A stretch of 64,000 bases of DNA. It comes from Imperialibacter sp. EC-SDR9. Lineage in GTDB: Bacteria > Bacteroidota > Bacteroidia > Cytophagales > Cyclobacteriaceae. Below are positions 32,440 to 42,244 of this stretch, piece by piece. Under the pieces are notes generated by a model. It did not search any database. It saw only the letters and a program-made list of their open reading frames with translations, and was not told the DNA's origin. The stretch covers positions 248,001 to 312,000 of the forward strand of contig NZ_LR701573.1 in the NCBI RefSeq assembly GCF_902498805.1. Reading direction: 5' to 3'. The first letter of the stretch is position 1. Every line of letters begins with the position of its first letter. The position numbers and the translations under genes were made by a program.

Positions 32440-33816
32440 TCAATGCTGCGTTGATTCCAGCAAGTTCCTCCCCCTCAGCATATCCACTGAATTCGACATT
32501 CCCCTGAAGTTGTGGTAGGCAGATTTCCAGATATTTCCCTTGCCCCGTGGTTTCATGTCGGGCTGCTTGTCGAGGCCACCAGAATACCAGCCACCATTTT
32601 CATGATCGATCAGGTAGGTATCAACGTATGACCACAACAGCTTGAATTTTTCATAGTACTGGTGCTCGTCCTCAGGAAATAGCTGTGACATCATGAGCAG
32701 CGCATTAAGCCCTTCAGCTTGCGCCCACCAGTTTTTGGTGTCTCTGATAATGCGGAAGCCATCTTTGAAGTAGTAACCTTCGTCGTAAAAGCCGCCGACC
32801 TCATTGTCCCAGCCAATGCTCAGTGCATGATCCACCATGGTTTTAGCCATGGCCATGGTTTTTGGATCGTCGTGCTCTCCCAGCACATGTTCTGCTTCCA
32901 GCATCAGGAAGGCTGTTTCCACATCGTGACCAAACGACACATGGTCGAGGTTGTGGTGGCGAAGGATTACCTCTTCCGTAGAATCCTTGAAAGAAACGGG
33001 CTGCCAGTCCGGCGTGAGGAAAAGCACCAGATAGCCTTTGGGGTTGGTGATGGTGTCCCGAATCAGGTAGAGCAGCTCCGCCAGTCGTTCTTTTACCAGC
33101 GGATCGGGCCACACCTGGTAGAGCTCTGTCATTGCTTCCAGCAAATGAATGCTGCTGTTCTGGTCTTTGTAGCCCAGGTCGGAAGTGGAAGCGATGGTGT
33201 CGGGTCGAACTACCGGCGTTCCATCACGCTCCAGATGCTGGAAGTAGCCGAGCTTATCGGGGTCGTGGCTGTGCTCTTCCAGCCAGTAGAAAGCTTTCTT
33301 CGCCAACTCCAGGCCTTCTTCGTCTTTGGTGGCCATGTAGTAGGCGGCCAGGCCGTAGATTCCAAACGCATTGCCATAGGCCGTTTTGTCCATGGTTTTG
33401 GGGTTGCCCTGCTTGTCTACCAGCTGGTAGAAGCCGCCCATTTCTTTGTCCCACATCTTGTCCCGGAGGAATTTGAAGCCGTGCTCAGCGCCCGTTTTAT
33501 AATAGGCCTTCTCAGGATAGCGCTGAAAAGCCTTGGCGTTGGTCCATACATGCCTGGCCTGCGTTACAATCATTTTGTCCTGGTTTTCTCCCGGCTTGAA
33601 GTCATAGGTAAGGCTACTCAAGAACCCGCCGTCTTCGTTGTCGACATCCATGGGGTACCATTTGTCGAGCAGCTCGGTAGTGAGCGACTTCTCCATTGCA
33701 TCAGCAATTTCAAGTTTTTCTTTTTGGATAGGGTCAGGGAAAGAGCAGGAATACACGCATAGGAGCGAAAAAAATGGGACAAACAGTGCCTTGGGAAGAT
33801 GGGTTTTCATTTTCAT
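32440..33816 (-). CDS. AGE-family (N-acylglucosamine 2-epimerase / cellobiose 2-epimerase-like) lipoprotein
   Basis: I start at the ATG giving MKMKTHLPKALFVPFFSLLC, so the protein is probably lipid-anchored near residues 20-24 (VYSCSF); the frame extends 72 bases further upstream without support. The rest is an (alpha/alpha)6 barrel of the AGE superfamily: LLDKWYPMDVDNEDGGF, TQARHVWTNAKAF, YGNAFGIYGLAAYY, HDVETAFLMLEAEH, KNWWAQAEGLNALLMM and HENGGWYSGGLD. Conserved His in RHVW, HDVE and the DHENGG region suit epimerase or mannose-isomerase chemistry. A lipoprotein version suggests periplasmic or surface glycan processing. Substrate unknown. It is monocistronic. Confidence 0.8.
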   Translation of the reverse strand: MKMKTHLPKALFVPFFSLLCVYSCSFPDPIQKEKLEIADAMEKSLTTELLDKWYPMDVDNEDGGFLSSLTYDFKPGENQDKMIVTQARHVWTNAKAFQRYPEKAYYKTGAEHGFKFLRDKMWDKEMGGFYQLVDKQGNPKTMDKTAYGNAFGIYGLAAYYMATKDEEGLELAKKAFYWLEEHSHDPDKLGYFQHLERDGTPVVRPDTIASTSDLGYKDQNSSIHLLEAMTELYQVWPDPLVKERLAELLYLIRDTITNPKGYLVLFLTPDWQPVSFKDSTEEVILRHHNLDHVSFGHDVETAFLMLEAEHVLGEHDDPKTMAMAKTMVDHALSIGWDNEVGGFYDEGYYFKDGFRIIRDTKNWWAQAEGLNALLMMSQLFPEDEHQYYEKFKLLWSYVDTYLIDHENGGWYSGGLDKQPDMKPRGKGNIWKSAYHNFRGMSNSVDMLRGRNLLESTQH

Positions 33817-33951
33817 AGTAGTCAGGGTATTGCTTAGGTAGGTGAATATACTAAGACTATTGCGCATATGTGCGCACCCGAAAAGCATTATACACCGCCG
33901 GACGATAGTCAGGCGGATCGGAAAATCAGACCTTGGTTCAGGATGAGGATA

Positions 33952-35031
33952 CTAGGTCAGTTTCTTCTTCCTGGTCACGCTCCAAATAATTATAAGTCCT
34001 GCCATTATCATGGGGATAGAGAGAATCTGTCCCATGTTGATGGGGAGCGGATTGTTGAATTCTTCCTGCCACACTTTTACGAATTCGATGAGAAAGCGGG
34101 ACGTGAAGAGTAGTGTCATGAATATGCCGAAAAGGAGTCCTTCAGGCATTTTAGCTCTCTTCTTACTCCAGAGATAGTAGAGGAATATGGTGAGAAACAC
34201 GCAGAAAATGGACTCATAAAGCTGAGCCGGATGCCGCACAATGCCATAGGTGTAGAATTCAGCATAAGTGGTGCCATTGGCTTTGTAGAGTTCGTATTTC
34301 AGGCCGTCGCCGGGATTGTGCCAAATGTATTCGCCCAGATAAGCGGAGTTGCCGAGAATGGTCGGCATTTTAGTTTGGTAGAAGCTATGGGTTACCTCTT
34401 CGTCTACCGGCACTTCGTTGTATTTCACCAGCACGTCGATGGGCGCTCTGCCAGGCACGTCGCTGGTGATCTTTGTCGTGCGACTGATGTCTATTTCCTC
34501 AGACCGCACGATGTATTGTTTGAGGAAATCTGCTGCCGGCGTGGCAAACACAACCCCGTAATTGGACTCTGTTGGCTCGCCAAGAATTTCGGAATTGGTA
34601 AAGTTGCCGAACCGGATAAAGGCACCTGTTAATGCCGTTACAATGGCCACTCTATCGAGGATCCAATAGTACGACATGCCCTTCATTTTTCTGGCAAACA
34701 GCCACAAGGCGATGAAAATACCAATAGCCCCGCCGTGGCTGGCAAGTCCGCCTTCTCTGATATATAAAATTCTGATGGGGTCACTTAAATACTCAATCGG
34801 GTCATAAAAGAACACATGGCCCAGTCTGGCACCAACTATCGTCGCCACCACCATGTAAAGGGTAAGCGTATCAACTTCCTTCTCGTCCCGGCCGTCAGCC
34901 TTGAACACTTTGTACATCACCTGCTGGCTTACAATGAAGCCGAGTGCGAAAAGCAATCCGTACCAGCGCACATCAAAACTTCCAATATTAAAAATTGCGG
35001 GATCGGGATTCCAAATAAGGTATGATAGCAT
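33952..35031 (-). CDS. lgt: Prolipoprotein diacylglyceryl transferase with a large insertion
   Basis: The family landmarks are in order: VRWYGLLFALGF (residues 21-32), GARLGHVFFYDP, EGGLASHGGAIG (93-104), the signature helix GAFIRFGNFTNSEI (136-149) and RHPAQLYE (266-273). Lgt moves diacylglyceryl from phosphatidylglycerol to the lipobox Cys in the inner membrane, the first step of lipoprotein maturation. Residues about 164-262 form a mostly hydrophilic insertion of about 100 residues between NSEILGEPT and RHPAQ; E. coli Lgt is shorter here. The gene is the last of trkA-trkH-lgt, 15 bases after trkH. Confidence 0.92.
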   Translation of the reverse strand: MLSYLIWNPDPAIFNIGSFDVRWYGLLFALGFIVSQQVMYKVFKADGRDEKEVDTLTLYMVVATIVGARLGHVFFYDPIEYLSDPIRILYIREGGLASHGGAIGIFIALWLFARKMKGMSYYWILDRVAIVTALTGAFIRFGNFTNSEILGEPTESNYGVVFATPAADFLKQYIVRSEEIDISRTTKITSDVPGRAPIDVLVKYNEVPVDEEVTHSFYQTKMPTILGNSAYLGEYIWHNPGDGLKYELYKANGTTYAEFYTYGIVRHPAQLYESIFCVFLTIFLYYLWSKKRAKMPEGLLFGIFMTLLFTSRFLIEFVKVWQEEFNNPLPINMGQILSIPMIMAGLIIIWSVTRKKKLT

Positions 35032-35046
35032 TCTTTTGACGTTGAT

Positions 35047-36507
35047 TTAACTGTGTTTTCTCCAGAAGTAGGGCGTAAATAACATAAGAACAGTAAACAA
35101 TTCCAACCTGCCTACAAGCATTAAAAAGGAAAGTATCCACTTAGCAACGACGGGCAGATGAGCGAAATTGTCGACCGGCCCCACGGTGCCCAGACCCGGG
35201 CCGATATTACCCAGGCATGTAGCCACCGAGCCAATGGCGGTCATGAAGTCAACCCCGGTGGCGGCAATCACCACCGACCCAACGCCAAACACGCTGATAT
35301 AGATCATGATAAAGGCAAGGATGTTAAAGGTGATGTCCCTGGTTATAGCCTTTTTATTGAATCGCACCGGAATAACTGCCGACGGGTGGATCTGTCTTTT
35401 TAGCTCAAGAACACTGTTCTTGAAAAGAATCACATGGCGCACAATTTTCACTCCGCCAGCTGTGGAACCGGCCGAAGCACCAAAGAACATGAGCACAAAG
35501 AAGAGCACGGTGAGAAACGGTGTCCATGAGGTATAGTCCGCTGATACATAGCCAGTGGTTGTCACCACCGACACCACTTGAAAGAGCCCGTCACGAAAGG
35601 ATTTTTCAAAGGATGTGTCACTTACAAAGTAAATAGTCGTAGCCACCAGGAGTGCATTGAAAGAGCAAAATAGCACGTAGTATTTAAACTCTTCGTTGGA
35701 AAAAACCTTTTTGAAGTATCCTTTAAAAATAAAGTATGTCATGGTGAAATTGGTACCTGCCAAAAACATGAACACAATGATCACATACTGTATAAAAGGT
35801 GAAGTGTAGTAGGCGATGCTGGCGTTTTTGGTAGAAAATCCACCAGTGGCCATGGTTGTCAGGGCGTGGTTGATAGCATCGTAGAAGGTCATGCCACCTA
35901 TCCAAAGCAGCATTGTTTCAATGCCAGTGAGGCCGATGTAAATCAGCCAAAGACGTTTGGCAGTTTCCTTAATTCGGGGTTGCAGCTTGTCAGGAGAAAT
36001 GCCCGGAGCTTCCGCTACGAACAGCTGCATGCCACCAATACCCAATATTGGCAAAACGGCTACGGCCAGCACAATAATTCCCATGCCACCAATCCACTGA
36101 GTGAGGCTTCGCCAGAAAAGAATGCCTTTGTGTACCGACTCAATGTCAGTGAGAATGGAGGCGCCTGTGGTAGAGTAGCCCGAAATCGTTTCAAAAAAGG
36201 CATTGGTGAAATTGGGAATGGCGCCACTAAGGGTGTAGGGAAGGGAACCAAAAAACGACATTAATAGCCAACCCAGCGTTACTATGAGATACCCATCTCG
36301 TTTTTTTAGTTCTTTGTCTTTGATCTTCCGGGTCGAAAACCACATTAAAAAGCCGCTGCCTAGTGTGATGGCGCTCGACAGGGAGATGCCTGCGAGATCC
36401 CCCTCATTGTAGTGAAGAGAAATTGGTATACAGAGCAGCATCAATATCCCATTCATAATGAGCAAAACGCTCAGGATATTCGCCATCACCGGTACATTGA
36501 ATCTCAT
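35047..36507 (-). CDS. trkH: TrkH-family potassium uptake protein
   Basis: 486 residues, about ten membrane segments in four M1-P-M2 repeats. Pore loops with selectivity-filter glycines are visible: SGYSTTGASILTDIES, TTMATGGFSTKNAS, VSVVTTTGYVSADYTS and SVATCLGNIGPGLG. A conserved basic segment (GASAGSTAGGVKIVRHVILFK) lies between the third and fourth repeats. TrkH dimers take up K+ and need the NAD-binding TrkA ring, which is encoded just upstream with a four-base overlap. Located in the inner membrane. lgt follows closely. Confidence 0.92.
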   Translation of the reverse strand: MRFNVPVMANILSVLLIMNGILMLLCIPISLHYNEGDLAGISLSSAITLGSGFLMWFSTRKIKDKELKKRDGYLIVTLGWLLMSFFGSLPYTLSGAIPNFTNAFFETISGYSTTGASILTDIESVHKGILFWRSLTQWIGGMGIIVLAVAVLPILGIGGMQLFVAEAPGISPDKLQPRIKETAKRLWLIYIGLTGIETMLLWIGGMTFYDAINHALTTMATGGFSTKNASIAYYTSPFIQYVIIVFMFLAGTNFTMTYFIFKGYFKKVFSNEEFKYYVLFCSFNALLVATTIYFVSDTSFEKSFRDGLFQVVSVVTTTGYVSADYTSWTPFLTVLFFVLMFFGASAGSTAGGVKIVRHVILFKNSVLELKRQIHPSAVIPVRFNKKAITRDITFNILAFIMIYISVFGVGSVVIAATGVDFMTAIGSVATCLGNIGPGLGTVGPVDNFAHLPVVAKWILSFLMLVGRLELFTVLMLFTPYFWRKHS

Positions 36508-37844
36508 TTAAAGAAGCTTTCTACTTTATGAAGACATTCGGGACGAATCAACACAACAACCCGATCTTTGGGCTCGAAACGGAAAGAACCTCTCACGGTG
36601 TGTCCTCTTCCTCTCCTGATCACACCACCCACAACGGCAGATTTAGGAAAGTCAAGATTGCGCAATTCATCTGCCAATATCTTGCTTTCTGGCTTTACTT
36701 CAAACTCCAGGATTTCCGCATCCACACCATGAATACTCGTTAGGTTGAGTACTTCTCCTTTTCTGATGTACCGGAAAATGAAGTTGGCAGCGATTAATTT
36801 TTTGTTGATCATCGTATCCACACCGATATTCTGTGAAAGGTGGATATAGTCGATGTTTTCTACCAGGGCAATTGTTTTAGCCACACCATGGTTTTTGGCC
36901 ACAAGGCAAGAAATAATATTGGTTTCGGAGTTCCCGGTCACGGCAATAAAGGCGTCCATATCGGTGATGCCTTCTTCCATCAGCAGATCGATATCACGCC
37001 CGTCGCCATTGATGATCAGCGTGTCTGGTAGCATGTCGGCGAGCTCAAAGCACTTCTCCTTGTCTTGCTCAATCAGCTTGATATTGTACTTTTTAGAAAG
37101 GCGCCTGGCCGTGTTGATGCCTACTTTGGAGCCGCCAAGTATCATGATATTCTTGATGTCTGTCCTCTTTTTGCCCGAAAGATCCATCACTCTGTCGACG
37201 CCGTCGGGTTGAGCAATGAAATAGGCGTGGTCATTGGCCTTGAACGAATTTTCGCCATGAGGAATGATGGTCTCGTTGTTCCTCAAAATGGCCACCGTGG
37301 TGAAGCTATTGTCGGGGTTGAGGTAGGCGGTTTCGCTGAGCGTTTTCTCAGCCAGTTCCCCATTGTCATCGATGGTAATACCAACCAGTGAAAGGAGGCC
37401 GTTGTCGAAGTCGAATGTGTCGGTGAGGGCTGACTCACGAAGGAGTCGTTTAATTTCTTTTGCAGCTAACGATTCAGGGGAAATGATTTCGTCAATGCCT
37501 ATTGTTTTGAGGTCGAGGATATCTTTGCCAAGAAGAAACTCTATGTTGCTGATCCTGGCAACAGTGCGCTTGGCACCGAGGTTTTTGCCAATAATGCATG
37601 TGGCAATATTGGTTTCCTCATTGGAAGTAACCGAAATCAAAAGGTCTGCCTTGCTTATGTTGGCATCCAGTAAAACACTGTAGGATGTCGAACTTCCCCT
37701 GATTGTTGCCACGTCCAGATGGTTGGCAGCATACTTTAGTTTTTCCTGGTCAAGATCAATCAGAATGATGTCTTGTTCTTCGTAGGCGAGCAGCTTTGCT
37801 AAGTGAAATCCTACGTCTCCTGCCCCTGCTATTATTATTCTCAT
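36504..37844 (-). CDS. trkA: TrkA, NAD-binding regulatory subunit of Trk potassium uptake
   Basis: 446 residues as two tandem RCK units: the first starts MRIIIAGAGDVGFHLAKLLA (Rossmann GxGxxG), with VTSNEETNIATCIIGKNLGA, and a TrkA-C domain (DNGLLSLVGITIDD). The second starts near residue 233 (IMILGGSKVGINTARRL), with VTGNSETNIISCLVAKNHG, and ends with a second TrkA-C domain (ILEFEVKPESKILADELRN). It binds NAD(H) and nucleotides and gates TrkH on the cytoplasmic face. It is the first gene of the operon, and its ATGA overlap with trkH shows coupling. A promoter-like box lies 27 bases upstream. Confidence 0.93.
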   Translation of the reverse strand: MRIIIAGAGDVGFHLAKLLAYEEQDIILIDLDQEKLKYAANHLDVATIRGSSTSYSVLLDANISKADLLISVTSNEETNIATCIIGKNLGAKRTVARISNIEFLLGKDILDLKTIGIDEIISPESLAAKEIKRLLRESALTDTFDFDNGLLSLVGITIDDNGELAEKTLSETAYLNPDNSFTTVAILRNNETIIPHGENSFKANDHAYFIAQPDGVDRVMDLSGKKRTDIKNIMILGGSKVGINTARRLSKKYNIKLIEQDKEKCFELADMLPDTLIINGDGRDIDLLMEEGITDMDAFIAVTGNSETNIISCLVAKNHGVAKTIALVENIDYIHLSQNIGVDTMINKKLIAANFIFRYIRKGEVLNLTSIHGVDAEILEFEVKPESKILADELRNLDFPKSAVVGGVIRRGRGHTVRGSFRFEPKDRVVVLIRPECLHKVESFFK

Positions 37845-37870
37845 TTGATACTCTGATCAAAAAGTGACTG

Positions 37871-37905
37871 CAAATATAGAAAATAAACCATAGCCTGTGT
37901 AAAAC
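37871..37905 (-). promoter_or_regulatory. Possible promoter of trkA-trkH-lgt
   Basis: On the minus strand TATATTTG (37878-37871) matches the Bacteroidota -7 box TAnnTTTG, 27 bases before the trkA ATG. About 19 bases upstream is TTTTAC, only a weak -33 element. Confidence 0.4.
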
Positions 37906-38078
37906 CTTTTGATTGTTAACACGGCACATTTGAGCCAGAGCGAACTGATCCATACGGGACATTAATTGGCTAATAATAGTTCGGAAAATATTATCTTCAT
38001 GGTTTAACACGTAGCAAAAATTACTTTTTTCAGAAGACTCTACACTCAAATACTCATTCATTAACCAAACAAAAATCC

Positions 38079-41045
38079 ATGAAAACCAAGCTTGGAATTA
38101 TTATTTGCCTGTTGGCCCTGGCGGCTTGCACGCAAAACAAGGAAACAAATTACGAATTAAAAAAGGCGGAAAGCGGCGGCTTCACGTATGAATACGTTGA
38201 TGGCGATCCTTTAAAAACCAGGATTTATACCCTGAGCAACGGGCTCAAAGTCTATTTGAGTGATTACAAAAATGAGCCCCGCATTCAAACAGCCATAGCA
38301 GTGAAAGCTGGTGGTAAAAATGACCCGGCCGACAATACGGGCCTGGCCCACTACTTGGAGCATATGATGTTTAAGGGTACCGCCACTTTCGGCACGCAAG
38401 ACTGGAAAACCGAAAGCGTGCTGGTCGACAGTGTGGAGGCACTTTTTAATCAATATAAAGAAATTTCCGATCCGGAGGAGCGCAAAAAACACTATCGCAT
38501 TATCGATCAGGTGTCGATTGAAGCATCCAAATATGCGATAGCCAATGAGTATGATAAGATGGTTTCCGGCATCGGAGCCAAGGGCACCAATGCTTACACC
38601 ACCAATGATCGCACGGTTTATATCAACGACATTCCAGCTAACCAGCTGGAAAACTGGCTGAAAATTGAATCTAACAGGTTTCAGATGATTGTCAATCGCC
38701 TGTTTCATACAGAATTAGAAGCAGTGTATGAAGAGAAAAACCGCAGCCTCGACAGCGATATCTGGAAGGGATTTGAGGCGATGCTGAGTGCTTTGTTCAA
38801 AGAGCATCCCTACGGTACCCAAACAGTGATTGGTACTATTGACCACCTTAAGAATCCGTCCATTACTGAGATCAAAAATTATTTCTATAAATACTATGTA
38901 CCCAACAATGTGGGTATTTGCCTAAGTGGTGATTTGGATTTCGATGCCACCATTGCCTTGATCGACAAATACTTTGGAAGCTGGAAGCCCAATGAAACGC
39001 TACCTACATGGACGCCCGTGCAGGAAGCGTCCATTGCCGCCCCTATAGTCAACGAGGTGATAGGTCCTGATGCGGAAAGAATCATGATGGGTTTCAGGTT
39101 GCCGGGGAGGTCGAGCAAAGATTATATCATGGTGAGGCTGATAGACAATATTCTCAGCAACAGCCAGGCTGGTTTGGTAGACCTTGATCTTGTGAAACAA
39201 CAAAAAGTACTGGAGGCGTCCACCTTCGTGTACGACATGAATGATTATAGCATGCAGGTGCTGATGGCCAGCCCCAAAGACGGCCAAACACTGGATCAGC
39301 TCCGTGACCTTTTTCTGGAAGAGCTTGAGAAAATCAAAACTGGAAACTTCGACGACTGGCTGATTTCTGCTGTGGTAAACGATTTGAAAAAGAACCAGCT
39401 CAATCAGTATCAGTACAATTGGGCAAGATCCAACGACCTGGTAGTGGCTTTCACCAGCAACATGCCCTGGGGCGATTTCGTGTCGGAGTTCGACAGGATG
39501 TCGAAGGTGACAAAGGAAGATGTGATGGCCTATGCCAAAGCCAACTTTGGCGACAACTATGCGCTTGTTTACAAGCGGACGGGCAAAGATCCGAATGCCC
39601 AGCAGGTGGAAAAGCCGGAGATCACCAAAGTGGAACTGAACCGGGAAGCCAAGTCTCCTTTTCATGAAGCAATTATCAACAGCGAACCGCCAAAGTTGAA
39701 GCCGTTGTTCGTGGACTACGACAAAGACATTGAAAAGCTGACAATGAAAAATGACCTGGAGGTGCTCTATACCCGCAATGATGAGAACGATTTGTTCGAC
39801 TTGTACTATAAGGCAAACTTTGGTACGAATATCGACCCGAAAATAAAAGTAGCTGTTGACTACCTTGAGTTTGTTGGTACGCCAACTCATTCTGCTGAAG
39901 AAATCCAGAAGGAGCTTTTCAAACTCGGTTGCAGCTTCTCAGTATTTTCTTCGGCTGAGGAAAGCTATGTAATGCTTGCAGGGCTTTCTGAAAACATGGA
40001 AAAGGCGATGGAAATCTTCGAAGACTTGCTCGCCAACGCCCAGCCGGACGAGGAGGCGCTGGCCAAGCTGAAAGACAGGATACTAAAGGAAAGAGAAGAT
40101 CAGAAAAAGAACAAATCAGCCATACTTTTCAGCGGGCTAATGAACTACGGACTTTACGGGGCACAGTCGCCATTTACCAACGTGGTGTCCAATACTGAAC
40201 TGATGAACCTCAATTCGGAGGAACTGCTTGGCCTCACCAAAAACTTCACCAAGACGACACACAAGGTGTTGTATTATGGGCCAGTAGATTCGAAAAACCT
40301 TGTGAATATATTGAACACCAGGCATACTTTGCCAGAAACCATGTTGCCGCTTCCGGAGCCAAAGGAATTCGCCAAGCAGGAAGTAGACAAGCCGAAAGTT
40401 TTCTGGGCCGACTACGACATGGTGCAGGAAGAAATTCTGTTCCTGACAAAAGGCGAGGAATTTAACGTGCAGCTGATGCCGGAAACAGAGCTCTACAATG
40501 AGTATTTCGGAGGTAACATGGGCTCTATTGTTTTTCAGGAGATAAGAGAGGCACAAGGTCTGGCCTATTCCGTTTGGGCCAATTATTCAACCGCTGATGA
40601 ACAAGGCAAAAGCGATCACTTCTTTGCTTACATAGGCACACAAGCCGACAAGCAAAACCAAGCTGTGCCAGCTTTGCTAAATATTATTGAAAACCTTCCA
40701 GCATCAGAAAATGGTTTGGCAACTGCAAAAAAGTCAATCATGAGCCAAATCGAGAGCGAACGAATTACTCGTGGGAGCAAGCTTTTTAATTATGAGAGTG
40801 CCAGAGATATGGGGCTGGATCATGATATCAGACAGGATATTTACGAAAAGATTCCGACCATGACCATGGAGGATGTCGTCGCCTTTCAGAAGCAATATGT
40901 GAAAGGAAAGAAGTATAACATGATGGTGCTGGGCGACAAGGACAAGATCGACTTCAAGAGTCTTCAGCAATACGGTGAAGTGAAGCAGTTGACCCTGGAA
41001 GAGCTATTTGGCTACGACAAGGTAGAGAAGATTAATATTCAGTAA
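38079..41045 (+). CDS. Two-domain M16 zinc metallopeptidase, lipoprotein
   Basis: 988 residues: the lipoprotein signal MKTKLGIIICLLALAAC (Cys17) is followed by two M16 halves. The first half has the inverted zinc motif HYLEHMM (His91, Glu94, His95) and the third ligand Glu in TELEAVYEEKNRSLD (about 211-225), so it is likely active. The second half (from about residue 560) has no HxxEH and should be the inactive clamp half, with the usual GNMGSIVFQEIREAQGLAYS substrate-binding segment. Such enzymes degrade peptides inside a closed chamber; this one faces the periplasm or surface. It is transcribed alone and ends at a clear terminator. Confidence 0.9.
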   Translation: MKTKLGIIICLLALAACTQNKETNYELKKAESGGFTYEYVDGDPLKTRIYTLSNGLKVYLSDYKNEPRIQTAIAVKAGGKNDPADNTGLAHYLEHMMFKGTATFGTQDWKTESVLVDSVEALFNQYKEISDPEERKKHYRIIDQVSIEASKYAIANEYDKMVSGIGAKGTNAYTTNDRTVYINDIPANQLENWLKIESNRFQMIVNRLFHTELEAVYEEKNRSLDSDIWKGFEAMLSALFKEHPYGTQTVIGTIDHLKNPSITEIKNYFYKYYVPNNVGICLSGDLDFDATIALIDKYFGSWKPNETLPTWTPVQEASIAAPIVNEVIGPDAERIMMGFRLPGRSSKDYIMVRLIDNILSNSQAGLVDLDLVKQQKVLEASTFVYDMNDYSMQVLMASPKDGQTLDQLRDLFLEELEKIKTGNFDDWLISAVVNDLKKNQLNQYQYNWARSNDLVVAFTSNMPWGDFVSEFDRMSKVTKEDVMAYAKANFGDNYALVYKRTGKDPNAQQVEKPEITKVELNREAKSPFHEAIINSEPPKLKPLFVDYDKDIEKLTMKNDLEVLYTRNDENDLFDLYYKANFGTNIDPKIKVAVDYLEFVGTPTHSAEEIQKELFKLGCSFSVFSSAEESYVMLAGLSENMEKAMEIFEDLLANAQPDEEALAKLKDRILKEREDQKKNKSAILFSGLMNYGLYGAQSPFTNVVSNTELMNLNSEELLGLTKNFTKTTHKVLYYGPVDSKNLVNILNTRHTLPETMLPLPEPKEFAKQEVDKPKVFWADYDMVQEEILFLTKGEEFNVQLMPETELYNEYFGGNMGSIVFQEIREAQGLAYSVWANYSTADEQGKSDHFFAYIGTQADKQNQAVPALLNIIENLPASENGLATAKKSIMSQIESERITRGSKLFNYESARDMGLDHDIRQDIYEKIPTMTMEDVVAFQKQYVKGKKYNMMVLGDKDKIDFKSLQQYGEVKQLTLEELFGYDKVEKINIQ

Positions 41046-41060
41046 AGCATTATTGATTGC

Positions 41061-41100
41061 CGGAGCTTTCGCCCAGCCAGGTCGGGAGCTCCGTTTTTTT
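41061..41100 (+). terminator. Intrinsic terminator after the M16 peptidase
   Basis: CGGAGCT (41061-41067) pairs with AGCTCCG (41087-41093) around a 19-base loop, followed by seven T. It lies 15 bases after the stop. The convergent nagA stop codon directly abuts the T-run. Confidence 0.8.
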
Positions 41101-42244
41101 ACGTTTCAAAAGCCAATGCTCCGCACTTGTAGACCTTTTGAACATTTATCTTTTCTTCAAAAGTAAAGATGACAGCGTCTTCCCAAGCTAGTTTGTTGGG
41201 CTCTCTGTAGGTATTCATCAAACTGTCTGGAATGACCGATGCCATTTTCCAGGCCTGGCTTAAGCTTGCCACTTGATGTGTTACCAGGCATTCCACATTC
41301 TGAAGCAATGTCATGGCGGCACCGGCAAGCAGTCCGTTTCCACCCTCCATACTCAGTCGACCATTAGGTTCGAGCTTCACCTGGCCACCAATATGAGTGT
41401 TGTAAACACCAGGCTTCATGCCAGTAAATAGGGTGGCATCGCTTACCAGGAAACAGTTTTTTCCTTTTGCCTTCATGACAACTTTCATGAAGCTATCGGG
41501 AAGATGGAAACCGTCTGCGATAATGCTGGCATAAAGCCCTTCCTGAGCCAGTTGCTCCCAAATAATATTGGGGTGCCTTGGCAGCATGAGCGGCACCGCA
41601 TTGCCGATATGCGTTGACAAGGTGGCCCCGGCATCAACTGCTTTTTGAATTTGTTCGGGTGAAGCCAGACTGTGACCTATTGACACCAGCACTCTACTTT
41701 TTACTGCGCTGGAAATAAACGCCGCCGAGTTGTCCCACTCGGGGGAAAGGGTAATCATCTTGATCCGGTTGCCAGCAGCTTTCTGAAACCGCATGAACAG
41801 CTCCCAGTCCGGGGCTTGCACATATTTTTTATCATGGGCGCCTCTGGCTCCCTCTTCTTTTGAAATAAAGGGCCCTTCGAGGTGAATACCGCCAATGCAC
41901 TGGTGAAGCAAATCATTGCGCTGACAGGCATCGTTGATAGTGGCCAGCAGTTGGCAAATGTTTTCTTCTGAGTTGGTGATAATCGTGGGAAAGAAAGTAG
42001 TCACGCCCTGACTCAATAGGTATTTAGCTGCATTCCAAAGATCGTCTGCGGTCAGAGAGGTATCATTGAAGTCGATGCCGTTAACGCCATTTACCTGGAG
42101 GTCCACAAGGCCGGGGCCCACAAACAAAACCTGGTCGGACACGGAACGTGATTTTGATAAAGCTGATATTCCGCTGGCAGCATTCACTGTTACGTGGCGA
42201 CCATTAAGGCAGTCGATTGCTTCGATAAATGACGCTTCTTTCAT
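41099..42244 (-). CDS. nagA: N-acetylglucosamine-6-phosphate deacetylase
   Basis: 381 residues of the amidohydrolase TIM-barrel type: GLVDLQVNGVNGIDFND near the N-terminus, GGIHLEGPFISKEEGARGAH near residue 120 (metal-binding Glu in HLEGPF), VSIGHSLASPEQ, STHIGNAVPLM, SIIADGFHLPD and LVSDATLFTG (catalytic Asp). NagA releases acetate from GlcNAc-6-P to give glucosamine-6-P in the cytoplasm. It is the last gene of a minus-strand operon and shares one base with nagB, whose product uses its product. Confidence 0.92.
   Translation of the reverse strand: MKEASFIEAIDCLNGRHVTVNAASGISALSKSRSVSDQVLFVGPGLVDLQVNGVNGIDFNDTSLTADDLWNAAKYLLSQGVTTFFPTIITNSEENICQLLATINDACQRNDLLHQCIGGIHLEGPFISKEEGARGAHDKKYVQAPDWELFMRFQKAAGNRIKMITLSPEWDNSAAFISSAVKSRVLVSIGHSLASPEQIQKAVDAGATLSTHIGNAVPLMLPRHPNIIWEQLAQEGLYASIIADGFHLPDSFMKVVMKAKGKNCFLVSDATLFTGMKPGVYNTHIGGQVKLEPNGRLSMEGGNGLLAGAAMTLLQNVECLVTHQVASLSQAWKMASVIPDSLMNTYREPNKLAWEDAVIFTFEEKINVQKVYKCGALAFET

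Noticed and set aside
32719-33762. 347-codon plus-strand frame opposite the AGE-family gene
   Set aside because: Antisense shadow of a well-supported gene, with no recognisable domain.
37756-38061. 101-codon minus-strand frame before trkA
   Set aside because: It overlaps the trkA start and promoter-like box, and its composition looks non-coding.
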